A stretch of 64,000 bases of DNA from Micromonospora halotolerans (GTDB taxonomy: Bacteria > Actinomycetota > Actinomycetes > Mycobacteriales > Micromonosporaceae), in the NCBI RefSeq assembly GCF_032108445.1, contig NZ_CP134876.1:4836001-4900000 (forward strand). The letters run 5' to 3'. Below are positions 23,070 to 33,195 of the stretch, piece after piece; the stretch's first letter is position 1; every line of letters begins with the position of its first letter. Made by a program: the position numbers and the translations under genes. The notes beneath the pieces are model-generated. The model was not told the DNA's origin, ran no database searches, and saw only the letters and a program-made list of their open reading frames with translations.

Positions 23070-24485
23070 ATGAGTGTCCTGGACGAGCTGCCCGTCGTGG
23101 TGATCGGCGCGGGGCCGGTGGGTCTGGCCGCGGCCGCGCACCTGCACGAGCGTGGCCTGCCCTTCCGTGTCCTGGAGGCCGGCGATACCGCCGGCGCGGC
23201 CGTGCGGCAGTGGGGGCACGTACGGGTGTTCTCCCCGTGGCGCTACAACGTCGACCCGGCCGCCCGCCGGCTGCTCGACGACGCCGGCTGGGTCGCCCCG
23301 GCCGAGGACGCGCTGCCCACCGGCGCGGAGCTGGTCGCCGACTACCTCCAGCCCCTCGCGCAGCTGCCGCAGCTCAAGCCCCACCTGCGCTACGGCGTCC
23401 GGGTGGCGGCGATCAGCCGCGTCGGCCTGGACCGGCTGCGCACCGCCGGGCGCGAGCAGACGCCGTTCCTGATCCGCCTCGCGGACGGCGACGAGCTGCT
23501 GGCCCGCGCGGTCATCGACGCCTCCGGCACCTGGGGCACCCCCAACGTCCTCGGCGCCTCGGGCCTGCCCGCTCGAGGCGAGAAGGACGCGGCAGCGTTC
23601 CTCGAGCACGCCCTGCCCGACGTGCTCGGCACCGACCGGCACCGCTTCGCCGGCCGACACACCCTCGTCGTCGGTGCCGGCCACTCCGCCGCGAACACGC
23701 TGCTCTCCCTGGCCGAGCTGGCCGCCGCCGAGCCCGACACCGAGGTGACCTGGGCGATCCGCTCGGCCAGCCCGGCCCGCACCTACGGCGGTGGAGAGGC
23801 CGACGCCCTGCCCGCTCGCGGCGCGCTCGGCTCCCGGCTCCGCGACCACGTTGACGCCGGCCGAATCCGGCTGCTCACCGGCTTCTCCCTGCACGCGTTC
23901 ACCCCGACCGGCGGCCGCGTCGCCGTGGTCGTCCGCCACAACGACGGCACCGACGAGTCCATCACCGTGGACCGCATCGTCGCCGCCACCGGCTTCCGCC
24001 CCGACCACTCCATCGCCGCCGAGCTGCGTCTGGACCTCGACCCGATCATGGGCGCCACCCGCGCACTCGCCCCGCTGATCGACCCCAACGAGCACTCCTG
24101 CGGCACCGTCCCCCCGCACGGCGCCGACGAACTCGCACACCCCGAGCCCGGCTACTACGCCGTCGGCATGAAGAGCTACGGCCGCGCGCCGACCTTCCTC
24201 ATGGCCACCGGCTACGAGCAGGTCCGCTCCGTCGTCGCCGCCCTCGCCGGCGACTGGGACGCCGCCCGGGACGTTCAGCTCGACCTGCCCGAAACCGGGG
24301 TCTGCAACAGCAACCCCGCCGACCCCACCGGCACCGACAGCTGCTGCGGCCCCGCCCCTGCAGCCCAGGCGGCCGCACAAGGGCTCGCCACCGGGATCTC
24401 CGGCGGCCTGCTCTCCGCGCCGCTGAACCTCATCAGCCTCGACACCCCGACCAGCGGCCAGACCGGCGGCTGCTGTTCCAGCTGA
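23070..24485 (+). CDS. FAD-dependent oxidoreductase with Cys-Cys tail
   Basis: This 471-aa flavoprotein starts at ATG 23070 (AGAGGAG upstream). FAD binds at 'PVVVIGAGPVGLAAAAHLHE' and a second nucleotide site is 'RHTLVVGAGHSAANTLLSLA'. Other parts are 'ASGTWGTPNVLG' and 'IVAATGFRPDHSIAAELRL'. The core resembles ArsO/flavin monooxygenase-like proteins but is longer. After about residue 415 comes a tail with 'TDSCCGPAPAAQAAAQGLAT' and the end 'GGCCSS', two vicinal Cys pairs built like the small protein at 20666-20914. The tail could present bound As(III) or an organoarsenical to the flavin. The stop shares one base with the MFS start. Confidence 0.8.
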   Translation: MSVLDELPVVVIGAGPVGLAAAAHLHERGLPFRVLEAGDTAGAAVRQWGHVRVFSPWRYNVDPAARRLLDDAGWVAPAEDALPTGAELVADYLQPLAQLPQLKPHLRYGVRVAAISRVGLDRLRTAGREQTPFLIRLADGDELLARAVIDASGTWGTPNVLGASGLPARGEKDAAAFLEHALPDVLGTDRHRFAGRHTLVVGAGHSAANTLLSLAELAAAEPDTEVTWAIRSASPARTYGGGEADALPARGALGSRLRDHVDAGRIRLLTGFSLHAFTPTGGRVAVVVRHNDGTDESITVDRIVAATGFRPDHSIAAELRLDLDPIMGATRALAPLIDPNEHSCGTVPPHGADELAHPEPGYYAVGMKSYGRAPTFLMATGYEQVRSVVAALAGDWDAARDVQLDLPETGVCNSNPADPTGTDSCCGPAPAAQAAAQGLATGISGGLLSAPLNLISLDTPTSGQTGGCCSS

Positions 24486-25741
24486 TGACCACCACCACGA
24501 CGGCGCCCGCCGACCCCACGGTCGGCGGGCGCCGCGGGTGGCGCATCGTCGGCGCCCTCGCCATCACCTCCACCATCGGCTACGGCACCCTCTACTACGC
24601 CTACGCGGTCCTCCTCGGCCCCATGGCCGCCAGCCTCGACGCCTCCACCACCGCCGTCACCGGAGCGCTCACCGCCAGCGTCCTCGCCGGCGCGCTGATG
24701 GCCATCCCGGTCGGCCGGTGGCTCGACCGGCACGGCGGACGAACCCTCATGACCGCGGGCTCGATCACCGCCACCGCACTCCTGATCGCCTGGTCCCAGG
24801 TCCAGACCATCGGACAGCTCTACGCCGTCATGATCGGCATCGGCATCACCGGCGCCATGGTCCTCTACGAACCCGCCTTCGCCGTCATCGTCTCCTGGTT
24901 CACCCCCGACCGGCGCGCCACCGCCCTGCTCGCGGTCACCGTCGTCGCCGGATTCGCCAGCACCATCTTCATGCCCCTCACCGGCATACTGGTCGCCCAC
25001 CTCGGCTGGCGCGGCGCGCTCCTCACCCTTGCCGCCATCCACGGCACGGTGACCGTCCCCCTGCACGCCCTCACCATCCGCACACCGACCCGCGTCACCC
25101 GACCCACCGCTGCGGGACCACCTATCCACGCCCCGCGGCGAGCGGCGGCCCGCGCCGCGATGCGCGACCGCCGCTTCTGGATCCTCGCCGCCGCCCTCAT
25201 CGCCCACGGCGTCGCGACCAGCACCATCGCCGTGCACCTCGTCGGCTACCTCACCAGCCGCGGCCACCCCGCCACCTTCGCCGCCACCACCGCCGGCCTC
25301 CTCGGCGTCCTGTCCGTCACCGGACGACTCGTCCTCACCACCGCCCGTCGCCGCCTCCCGATCACCACCACCGTCGCCACGGTCTTCGCCATCCAGGCCG
25401 TCGCCGTCTTGGCCATGCCCCTCACCGCAGGAAGCCGGGTGGGCGCCGTCATCACCGTCACCGGATTCGGACTCGGCTTCGGCATCGCCAGCCTCGCCAC
25501 CCCAGCACTGCTCGCCGACCGCTACGGCACCACCGCCTACGCCACCATCGCCGGCCGGCTCACCGCCCCCGTCACCACCGCCAAAGCCGCCGCGCCCCTG
25601 CTCGCCGCCACGCTCCTGTCGCACGGCGGCTACCACCTACTGCTCGCCGCGGTCACCACCGCATGCCTTCTGGCCGCCGTCGGAATGCGCTCCGTGGGGA
25701 GCGGAAGTGGCCGGGACGAGCACGACAACACACCCGGCTGA
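24485..25741 (+). CDS. MFS transporter, last gene of the second ars operon
   Basis: This 418-aa permease has 12 hydrophobic segments. The loop 2-3 signature is 'GRWLDRHGGRTLMTAGSITA' (about residues 78-97), and the cytosolic loop after TM6 is 'RAAARAAMRDRRFWILAAAL'. It starts in the TGATG overlap with the flavoprotein, so the two are made together and the pump probably exports that enzyme's product. It is not ArsB, Acr3 or ArsP. It resembles the monocarboxylate/OFA-type MFS branch. Which arsenical it moves cannot be told. Confidence 0.82.
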   Translation: MTTTTTAPADPTVGGRRGWRIVGALAITSTIGYGTLYYAYAVLLGPMAASLDASTTAVTGALTASVLAGALMAIPVGRWLDRHGGRTLMTAGSITATALLIAWSQVQTIGQLYAVMIGIGITGAMVLYEPAFAVIVSWFTPDRRATALLAVTVVAGFASTIFMPLTGILVAHLGWRGALLTLAAIHGTVTVPLHALTIRTPTRVTRPTAAGPPIHAPRRAAARAAMRDRRFWILAAALIAHGVATSTIAVHLVGYLTSRGHPATFAATTAGLLGVLSVTGRLVLTTARRRLPITTTVATVFAIQAVAVLAMPLTAGSRVGAVITVTGFGLGFGIASLATPALLADRYGTTAYATIAGRLTAPVTTAKAAAPLLAATLLSHGGYHLLLAAVTTACLLAAVGMRSVGSGSGRDEHDNTPG

Positions 25742-25875
25742 CCGTCCAGGAACCTGCGGTGCCCCCGCATCGGTCATGAGCAGCCCCAAGCTGAGGTTCG
25801 CCCCGGCACACACACCGGGCGCTACCCTGACCCCGACAGGCGGTGCGTCCCAACCCCTGGATCAGGGAGCTGCCG

Positions 25876-27477
25876 ATGACCGGCGCTGCGGGCTCGGAAA
25901 CGGATGTGCTCGTGGTCGGCGCGGGGCCGACCGGCCTCACCATGGCCAGGCAGCTCGCCCGGCACGGCGTGCGGGTGCGCCTGGTCGACCGGGCGTTGGA
26001 CCGGGTGCACGAGTCGCGGGCGCTGGCGGTCCAGCCCCGCACGTTGGAGGTCCTTGCCGGGTTCGGCTTGGCCGACAAGATGGTGGCGGCCGGCAACCGA
26101 GCGGTCCGGCTGATCGTTCACGCGGGACGGCGGGAGCGTCCGGTGCCACTGTTCAATCTGGGCCTGCCCGACACCGCGTACCCGTATCTGTTGTTCCTGT
26201 CGCAGGCGGAGACCGAGCGGCTCCTCGGCGATCACCTCGCGACGCTCGGGGTGTCCGTCGAACGCGGTGTCGAACTGGTCGGCCTGGACCGCTCCGATCG
26301 GGCGGCCGTCGCGACGCTGCGCGACCGCGACGGCCGGGAGGAGCGGCTGTCGGCCCGGTACGTGGTGGGTTGCGACGGCGCGCACAGCGCGGTGCGGCAG
26401 TTCGCCGGGATCGCCTTCGAGGGCGGCGCGTACCCGCAGACGTTCGTGTTGGCCGACCTGGAGGTCGACGGCGTCGAACCGGGCGGGGCACACGCCTTCC
26501 TCGCCGGGCGGGGGCTGCTGTTCCTCTTCCCGCTTGGCCACCCGGCCAGCTGGCGGATGGTGGCCATGCGACCCTCCAACGACGCGACCCCGCCGACCGC
26601 GCCGGTCCACCTCGCCGAGCTGCAGACGCTGGCCGACGCGTACGCGGGCGGCGCGCTGCGGCTGCGTGACCCGGTGTGGGCGACGAACTTCCGGCTGCAC
26701 CACCGGGCCGCCGCGGCTTACCGGGCCGGACCGGTGTTCCTGGCCGGGGATGCCGCGCACATTCACAGCCCGGCGGGCGCGCAGGGCATGAACACCGGCA
26801 TCCAGGACGCGGTGAACCTCGGCTGGAAACTCGCCCAGGCGCTGCACACCGACGTCGATCCGGCCCTGCTGGACAGCTACCACGCGGAGCGGGCACCGGT
26901 CGGCCGGATGGTGCTCCGGTTCAGCGACCGGGCCTTCACCGTCGCCACCTCGACCAACCCGCTGGTCCGCTTCGCGCGTACCCGGCTGGCCCCCGCCCTG
27001 CTGCCGGCGGTCCTCGCGCCCCGGTTCGTGCGAGCCGCGGCCTTCCGCACGGTCGCGCAGCTCGCGATTCGCTACCCGCGCAGCCCGTTGTCCACCGACG
27101 GGCCCCAGACGCCGCGCGGCGGTCCGCGAGCCGGCGACCGGCTGCCCGACGCCCAATTGGCCGACGGCGACACGCTGCACCGGCTCACCGCCGCGCCCGG
27201 CTGGCACCTGCTGCTCTGCGGGCCACCCGAAGGCTGGCCCGCGCACGAGGTCGACGACCTGACCCGGCGCCACCGTGGCCACCTCACCGCACATCGCCTG
27301 GTCGGCACAAGCGGGTCGGGCCCGGAGGCCGGTGCCCAGGTGCTGCGCCGGCTCGGCGTCACTCCCGGCACGCACGCCGTCTATCTGGTACGGCCGGACG
27401 GGCACGTCGGTTACCGCGCGGGCGGCACCGACCTGACCGGCCTGCGTGCCTACCTGCACCGCTGGCTTGGACCGTAG
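25876..27477 (+). CDS. FAD-dependent aromatic hydroxylase-like monooxygenase (PHBH fold)
   Basis: This 533-aa class A flavin monooxygenase starts at ATG 25876 behind AGGGAG. FAD binds at 'DVLVVGAGPTGLTMARQLAR' (about 9-28), the DG motif is 'RYVVGCDGAHSAVRQFAGI' (~165) and the GD motif is 'VFLAGDAAHIHSPAGAQGMN' (~288). The C-terminal part ends in a thioredoxin-like domain ('YLVRPDGHVGYRAGGTDL'), as in MhpA/PgaE-type hydroxylases of phenol breakdown and polyketide tailoring. No cognate pathway lies beside it. It stands 134 bp after the ars operon and probably has its own promoter. Confidence 0.88.
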   Translation: MTGAAGSETDVLVVGAGPTGLTMARQLARHGVRVRLVDRALDRVHESRALAVQPRTLEVLAGFGLADKMVAAGNRAVRLIVHAGRRERPVPLFNLGLPDTAYPYLLFLSQAETERLLGDHLATLGVSVERGVELVGLDRSDRAAVATLRDRDGREERLSARYVVGCDGAHSAVRQFAGIAFEGGAYPQTFVLADLEVDGVEPGGAHAFLAGRGLLFLFPLGHPASWRMVAMRPSNDATPPTAPVHLAELQTLADAYAGGALRLRDPVWATNFRLHHRAAAAYRAGPVFLAGDAAHIHSPAGAQGMNTGIQDAVNLGWKLAQALHTDVDPALLDSYHAERAPVGRMVLRFSDRAFTVATSTNPLVRFARTRLAPALLPAVLAPRFVRAAAFRTVAQLAIRYPRSPLSTDGPQTPRGGPRAGDRLPDAQLADGDTLHRLTAAPGWHLLLCGPPEGWPAHEVDDLTRRHRGHLTAHRLVGTSGSGPEAGAQVLRRLGVTPGTHAVYLVRPDGHVGYRAGGTDLTGLRAYLHRWLGP

Positions 27478-27623
27478 CTGTCCCGCGACGGGCCACCGCC
27501 ACGCGATGACGGGTGGCGACCGTCGAGGCTCGTCGGGCGCGGTGCCTTCGCAGGCGGGCAGCGGTCGGCCTTCACCAGGTGCCCGTACGCATCCTTGGCG
27601 ATCGCGACTCGCATACTGGCCAG

Positions 27624-28202
27624 ATGTCACAGCTCCAGCCGCCGACAGCTTCGCCGCCGTCGGGATCAGCCTTCCGTGAACAAGCCGTGGCCCGCCTTCA
27701 AGCCGGTGACTGGCGTGGCGCCCACAGTTGGGCGAAAGGCTGGATCGGCTCCGGCGGCGGCCCTCACATCGATCCCTGGCTCGTCTACGTGGCCTCCGCC
27801 CTCATCAGCGGCAAGGCGAGGGACGCGGTCCACTCCATCGACCTGGCCATCGGCCTCTGGCTTCCCGGCCAACAGGACCGCGCGGCATTGCTCTGGCTTC
27901 GCGGCTGCATCGTCCATCGACAACTGAACGACCCACGGACCGCTCTGCGTGACCTCCTGGAAGCGGGACTGGCGCTGCCTGCTTGGCTGACGAACCAGCG
28001 AGGCGTCGAGATCGCCGCATGCGAAGAAGCCGCACGCCACAGCCGTAAGCGGGTCCCCTCCGTGAAGCCGGCGTGGAGCTACTCGGGTCAACCCGAGACG
28101 CGTCGCCTCCCGGACCACGCCTACGAGCAGCGATCCGACGGCGCGGCACCCGACGGCCGACTCATCAACATCCTGGCCGACCTCGGGCTACCCGTCGCAT
28201 AG
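27624..28202 (+). CDS. Hypothetical helical (TPR-like) protein
   Basis: This 192-aa cytoplasmic protein starts at ATG 27624. The middle reads as helical pairs: 'FREQAVARLQAGDWRGAHSW', 'DPWLVYVASALISGKARDAV' and 'RAALLWLRGCIVHRQLNDPR'. The A-x-x-x-G-D/N-x-x-x-A spacing is like tetratricopeptide repeats. The last 50 residues are basic and disordered-looking. No enzymatic motif is present and no strong ribosome-binding site stands before the ATG, so the start could be further upstream. It is transcribed in the same direction as its neighbours but 146 bp from the one before. Function unknown. Confidence 0.55.
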   Translation: MSQLQPPTASPPSGSAFREQAVARLQAGDWRGAHSWAKGWIGSGGGPHIDPWLVYVASALISGKARDAVHSIDLAIGLWLPGQQDRAALLWLRGCIVHRQLNDPRTALRDLLEAGLALPAWLTNQRGVEIAACEEAARHSRKRVPSVKPAWSYSGQPETRRLPDHAYEQRSDGAAPDGRLINILADLGLPVA

Positions 28203-28403
28203 TGCTCAGTCACCACGCGACGCGCCGCATGGCAGGTCGACCTGGGCCTGCCGTGGTGCGCCGGGCGATGCGGGTGCCGTCGTCAAGGCGAGGCGAATCT
28301 CGTCGAAAAAAATCTGGGCGTGCTGTCGAATGGGGCTGGTCCTCTTCGTCGTCCTGGTGAGAGCCCGGCACCGAGCCGGCCCATACACCCACTGGAGGGC
28401 ACG

Positions 28404-28817
28404 ATGACCACCACTGTGAACACGACCCACGCCACCGCTTCGACCTTCGGTGCGCTGATCCGGACCGGTGTCGTCGCCGCGGTTGCCGCCAGCGCCGCCA
28501 CCATGGTCGTCGCCGCCGCCGGCCACGCGGCAGGGGTCAGCCTCGACATGGCCGGCGCCCCGATTCCGGTGGCGGGGTTCGGCGTGCTGACCGCGGCGTT
28601 TTCGCTGATCGGCGTGGTCATCGCCGCGCTGCTGTCCCGTTTCGCCCGGCGTCCGCGGCGGACGTTCGTCCGCACGACGGTGGTGCTGACGGTCATGTCG
28701 CTGGTGCCGGACGTGATCGCCGACGCCGGGGTGGCCACCAAGGTGCTGCTGATGCTCACCCACCTGGTCGCGGCCGCGATCGTGATTCCCGCCGTCGCGC
28801 GCCGGCTGACCGCCTGA
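28404..28817 (+). CDS. Small four-TM membrane protein (DUF6069-like)
   Basis: This 137-aa protein starts at ATG 28404 with GGAGGG 6 bp before it. Four hydrophobic helices run from about residues 18-42 ('ALIRTGVVAAVAASAATMVV'), 58-80, 88-108 and 112-133. The pattern fits the short DUF6069 membrane family common in actinobacteria; the family name is from memory of the layout. No function is known. It is a single gene between a hypothetical protein and a DHFR-like gene. Confidence 0.7.
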   Translation: MTTTVNTTHATASTFGALIRTGVVAAVAASAATMVVAAAGHAAGVSLDMAGAPIPVAGFGVLTAAFSLIGVVIAALLSRFARRPRRTFVRTTVVLTVMSLVPDVIADAGVATKVLLMLTHLVAAAIVIPAVARRLTA

Positions 28818-28899
28818 ACTGTCACCATCCCACCGTCGAGACCGAGCGTTCCTACCTGCGAAAGCGCCGTACGGAAGTCACCCGGGCAAGGGGAACATC

Positions 28900-29478
28900 A
28901 TGACCGTCACCTACACCTTCGACGTCTTTTCCAGCCTCGACGGCTTCGGCACGAACAGCGGCAGCTGGGGCGGCTACTGGGGTAAGCAGGGCCCCGAGCT
29001 GCTCGAACACCGCCTCGCCGCGTACAGCGAGGAGCAGCGCATGGTCTTCGGAGCCCGCACGTACCGGGCGTTCGCGCGGATGCTGGCCGCGAGCACCGAG
29101 GAGTCCGAGGTCCGTGACGCCTGGGTCACCCGGATGAGGAGCCTCCCGGCGACGGTGGTGTCGAGCACGCTGCGAGGACCCCTCGACTGGCCGGACGCGA
29201 CCGTCGTGGGCGGTGACGCCGTCGACGTCGTCGCGCGGCTCAAGGAGAAGTCCGAGGTGCCCTTGCGTTCGCACGGCAGCCTGTCGTTGAACCGGGCGCT
29301 GATGGCCGCCGGTCTGGTCGACCGCGTCCAGGTGACGGTCTTCCCGGTGATCAGCGGTCAGACCGGGACGGAGCCCGTTTTCCAGGGAGCGGCCGACTTC
29401 GACCTGGAGCTGATTGCGAGCCGGACACTCGACGGTCGCACCCAGGAACTCATCTACCGGCCCGCCCTGCACGCGTAG
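28900..29478 (+). CDS. Dihydrofolate reductase-like (RibD C-terminal) protein
   Basis: This 192-aa NADPH-binding fold reads 'TFDVFSSLDGFGTNSGSWGG' at the start, 'EQRMVFGARTYRAFARML' (about 45-62), 'PATVVSSTLRGPLDWPDATV' and 'EVPLRSHGSLSLNRALMAAG' near the C-terminus, then 'VDRVQVTVFPVISGQTG'. This is the RibD_C/DHFR-like group widespread as stand-alone genes in actinobacteria. The substrate is unknown, and true folate reduction is unlikely because these proteins are outside the FolA line. GGGG precedes the ATG. A single gene. Confidence 0.85.
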   Translation: MTVTYTFDVFSSLDGFGTNSGSWGGYWGKQGPELLEHRLAAYSEEQRMVFGARTYRAFARMLAASTEESEVRDAWVTRMRSLPATVVSSTLRGPLDWPDATVVGGDAVDVVARLKEKSEVPLRSHGSLSLNRALMAAGLVDRVQVTVFPVISGQTGTEPVFQGAADFDLELIASRTLDGRTQELIYRPALHA

Positions 29479-29657
29479 ATTTCGCCGGTCGCCGGGTGGA
29501 CCCGACCCGGCGGGCTCGGGCCGGAACATCGGCCATGTTCCGGGTCGGGCTTCTGCGTCCGCCGCACCGGCCGCGGCCCGGATTGTGCGGCAACGCCCCA
29601 CCTGCCGCTCCGGACGTGGTACGAATTTGGGCAGGATTGTCCGGAGAAGCGGGGGCG

Positions 29658-30845
29658 GTGGCGCGGGCGCGGTCGGGGTGGATCCTGCGCGATCAGGAGA
29701 ATCCCCGCCGGATCTCCTACCTGGAGCTCCTCTTCGACCTGGGCCTCATCGTCGCGCTCCTGCGGCTGACCGACCGGCTGACCGGCAGCCTCGGCTGGAA
29801 TCACGCGCTGGAAACGGTGGTCCTGCTCGCCGCGATCTGGTGGGTCTGGACGGTGACGGCGTACACCACCGACTGGTACGACCCCAAGCTGCCGATAGTC
29901 CAGTTGATCGTCCTCGGCGTGCTGCTCGGCGGGCTGCTCATGTCACTCGCCATCAGCAGCGCGTTCGAGGGGGCCAACGGGATCGCCTTCGCCGGGGCGT
30001 ACGTGGGCCTGCACCTCTGGCGCGGGCTCATTCTCATCACCGCCCTGCGCGGTCACGCCCTGCAGAGGCGGCCGATGCGGGTGTTGATCTGGTTCTCCCT
30101 GACCGGCGTGCTCTGGCTGGTCGGTGCGTTCCTGCCGAGTCCGCTCCGGCTGGTGTTCTGGGCGGTGGCGATCACGGCGGACTTCGCGGTCGGCCTCTTC
30201 GGTTATCCGCTGCCCCGGCTCGGCCGTTCGAACGCCGAGGAACTCCGGGTGGGCGGCGAGCATCTCGCGGAACGCTACCGGCAGATGTTCATCGTGACCC
30301 TGGGCGAGATCATCCTGGTCGGGGTGAGGCAGTACGGCGACCCCCCGTTCATGTCCCTGCGGACGGCCGGGGTGATCCTGCTCTTCGTCCTGACCGTGAC
30401 GATGTGGAAGATCTACATCGTCTACGTCGCCGACTACCTCGCCACCGGGATCGACAAGGCCAGCAATCCCGGCCGGATCGCGCTGGTCGCGGCGTACGCG
30501 CATCTGGTCATGGTGGCCGGTGTGGTGCTGGTCGCCGCCGGTGGTGACCTGGTCGCCAGGGACCCCGTCGGCGAGATCGAACCCACCGAGCTGGCCATCG
30601 TGACCGCCGGTCCGGTGGTGTTCCTCGCCGGCCGCAGCGTGTACGCGCTGGTGGTGTTCCGGGCGATGCTGTGGCGGCTGCCCATCGGCGTGGCCGTCCT
30701 GTCGCTGGCGGCGCCGTTGATGCGGGGGCTGCCACCGCTCGCGGTCGCCGCCGTCATGACGGTGGGGATGATGGCGATCGCCTTCATCCCACACCGGGGG
30801 CGACCGGTGTACCGCACCCGCTGGCACATCCGTACCCGCTGGTGA
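29658..30845 (+). CDS. LtrA-family (low temperature requirement A) membrane protein
   Basis: This protein of about 395 aa has ten or more hydrophobic helices. The LtrA opening 'RISYLELLFDLGLIVALLRL' follows a short basic N-terminus. Further family parts are 'VVLLAAIWWVWTVTAYTTDW' and 'ERYRQMFIVTLGEIILVGVR', the conserved R-x-x-x-F-x-I-x-x-L-G-E motif. I chose GTG 29658 (GGAGAAG upstream) over ATG 29535, which would add an Arg/Pro-rich leader. LtrA was named from Listeria cold growth; the transported or sensed substrate is unknown. It is convergent with the deaminase, with only 6 bp between stops. Confidence 0.82.
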   Translation: MARARSGWILRDQENPRRISYLELLFDLGLIVALLRLTDRLTGSLGWNHALETVVLLAAIWWVWTVTAYTTDWYDPKLPIVQLIVLGVLLGGLLMSLAISSAFEGANGIAFAGAYVGLHLWRGLILITALRGHALQRRPMRVLIWFSLTGVLWLVGAFLPSPLRLVFWAVAITADFAVGLFGYPLPRLGRSNAEELRVGGEHLAERYRQMFIVTLGEIILVGVRQYGDPPFMSLRTAGVILLFVLTVTMWKIYIVYVADYLATGIDKASNPGRIALVAAYAHLVMVAGVVLVAAGGDLVARDPVGEIEPTELAIVTAGPVVFLAGRSVYALVVFRAMLWRLPIGVAVLSLAAPLMRGLPPLAVAAVMTVGMMAIAFIPHRGRPVYRTRWHIRTRW

Positions 30846-30851
30846 TGATCC

Positions 30852-31346
30852 CTATTGCGCGGCGCGCCGGTTCGCGGCGCGTTCGTGCAGGAGCCGCATC
30901 TCCTCGTCGAGCGGAGCGACCGGGCCGACAACCGTGAGAGCCGGCGCGACGGCGGTGACGGGAAGCACGGCCACCGGCCCGGCCGGCAGACCCCACTCCG
31001 CTCGCCAGGTGGCGAGCTGCGAGCTCGATGCGGCGTAGACGATGCGGCCGAGTCCCACCCACGCATGCGCGGCCGCGCACATCGGGCAGTGTTCCCCGGA
31101 GGTGTAGACGGTCGCGGCGGCCCGCGCCTCCGGCGGCAGGTGTCCGGCCGCCCACTGCGCCAGGGCGAGTTCGGGATGCGCCGTCGGGTCCGCCGAGGAC
31201 GCCTCCCGGTTCCGGGCCTCCGCCAGCACGACTCCGCTCGCGCCGACCAGGACCGACCCGAACGGGTCGTCGCCCTCCGCCAAGGCTTCGGCGGCCAGCG
31301 CCACGCAACGCCGCAGATGAGTGATGTCCTGTCGGTCGGTCGTCAT
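30852..31346 (-). CDS. Nucleoside/guanine deaminase of the CDA fold
   Basis: This 164-aa zinc deaminase reads 'DDPFGSVLVGASGVVLAEAR', 'SADPTAHPELALAQWAA' with the H-P-E metal-ligand His and catalytic Glu, and 'SGEHCPMCAAAHAWVGLGRI' with P-C/M-x-x-C-type ligands (here C-P-M-C). The order matches guanine deaminase/tRNA-adenosine-deaminase-like proteins. Small size and 'G-E-H-C-P-M-C' favour a purine or nucleoside substrate in salvage. Start is ATG 31346 with GGAGGAG 9 bp upstream. A single gene. Confidence 0.85.
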   Translation of the reverse strand: MTTDRQDITHLRRCVALAAEALAEGDDPFGSVLVGASGVVLAEARNREASSADPTAHPELALAQWAAGHLPPEARAAATVYTSGEHCPMCAAAHAWVGLGRIVYAASSSQLATWRAEWGLPAGPVAVLPVTAVAPALTVVGPVAPLDEEMRLLHERAANRRAAQ

Positions 31347-31584
31347 GGCCGGCTCTCCTCCCGAGTGTGCGATCATCGCCAGCTTCGCAGACGCGGCGAG
31401 CGCGAGATGGGCGGGCGCCCCGGCCCGACCGCTCGCCGCAGGTCAGGCACCGCTCGCCGCAGTGGATCGACCGTTCCCGGCGACTGTGCCGTCGCTCAGC
31501 TCGCGGCCATGACCAGCGAGAACTACAGTCGGCTGGAGCACCACCGGATAGATCGCGACACATATCACGGTGAGGAGCGAGTCG

Positions 31585-33168
<1,584 letters not shown>

Positions 33169-33195
33169 CCGACGACCGGCGACGCGGAGGTGGCG

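Noticed and set aside
24275..25636. 453-codon Gly/Asp/Glu-rich minus-strand frame that could look like an acidic repeat protein
   Set aside because: It is an artefact of the MFS gene's Thr/Ala/Arg codons read in reverse; there is no start signal.
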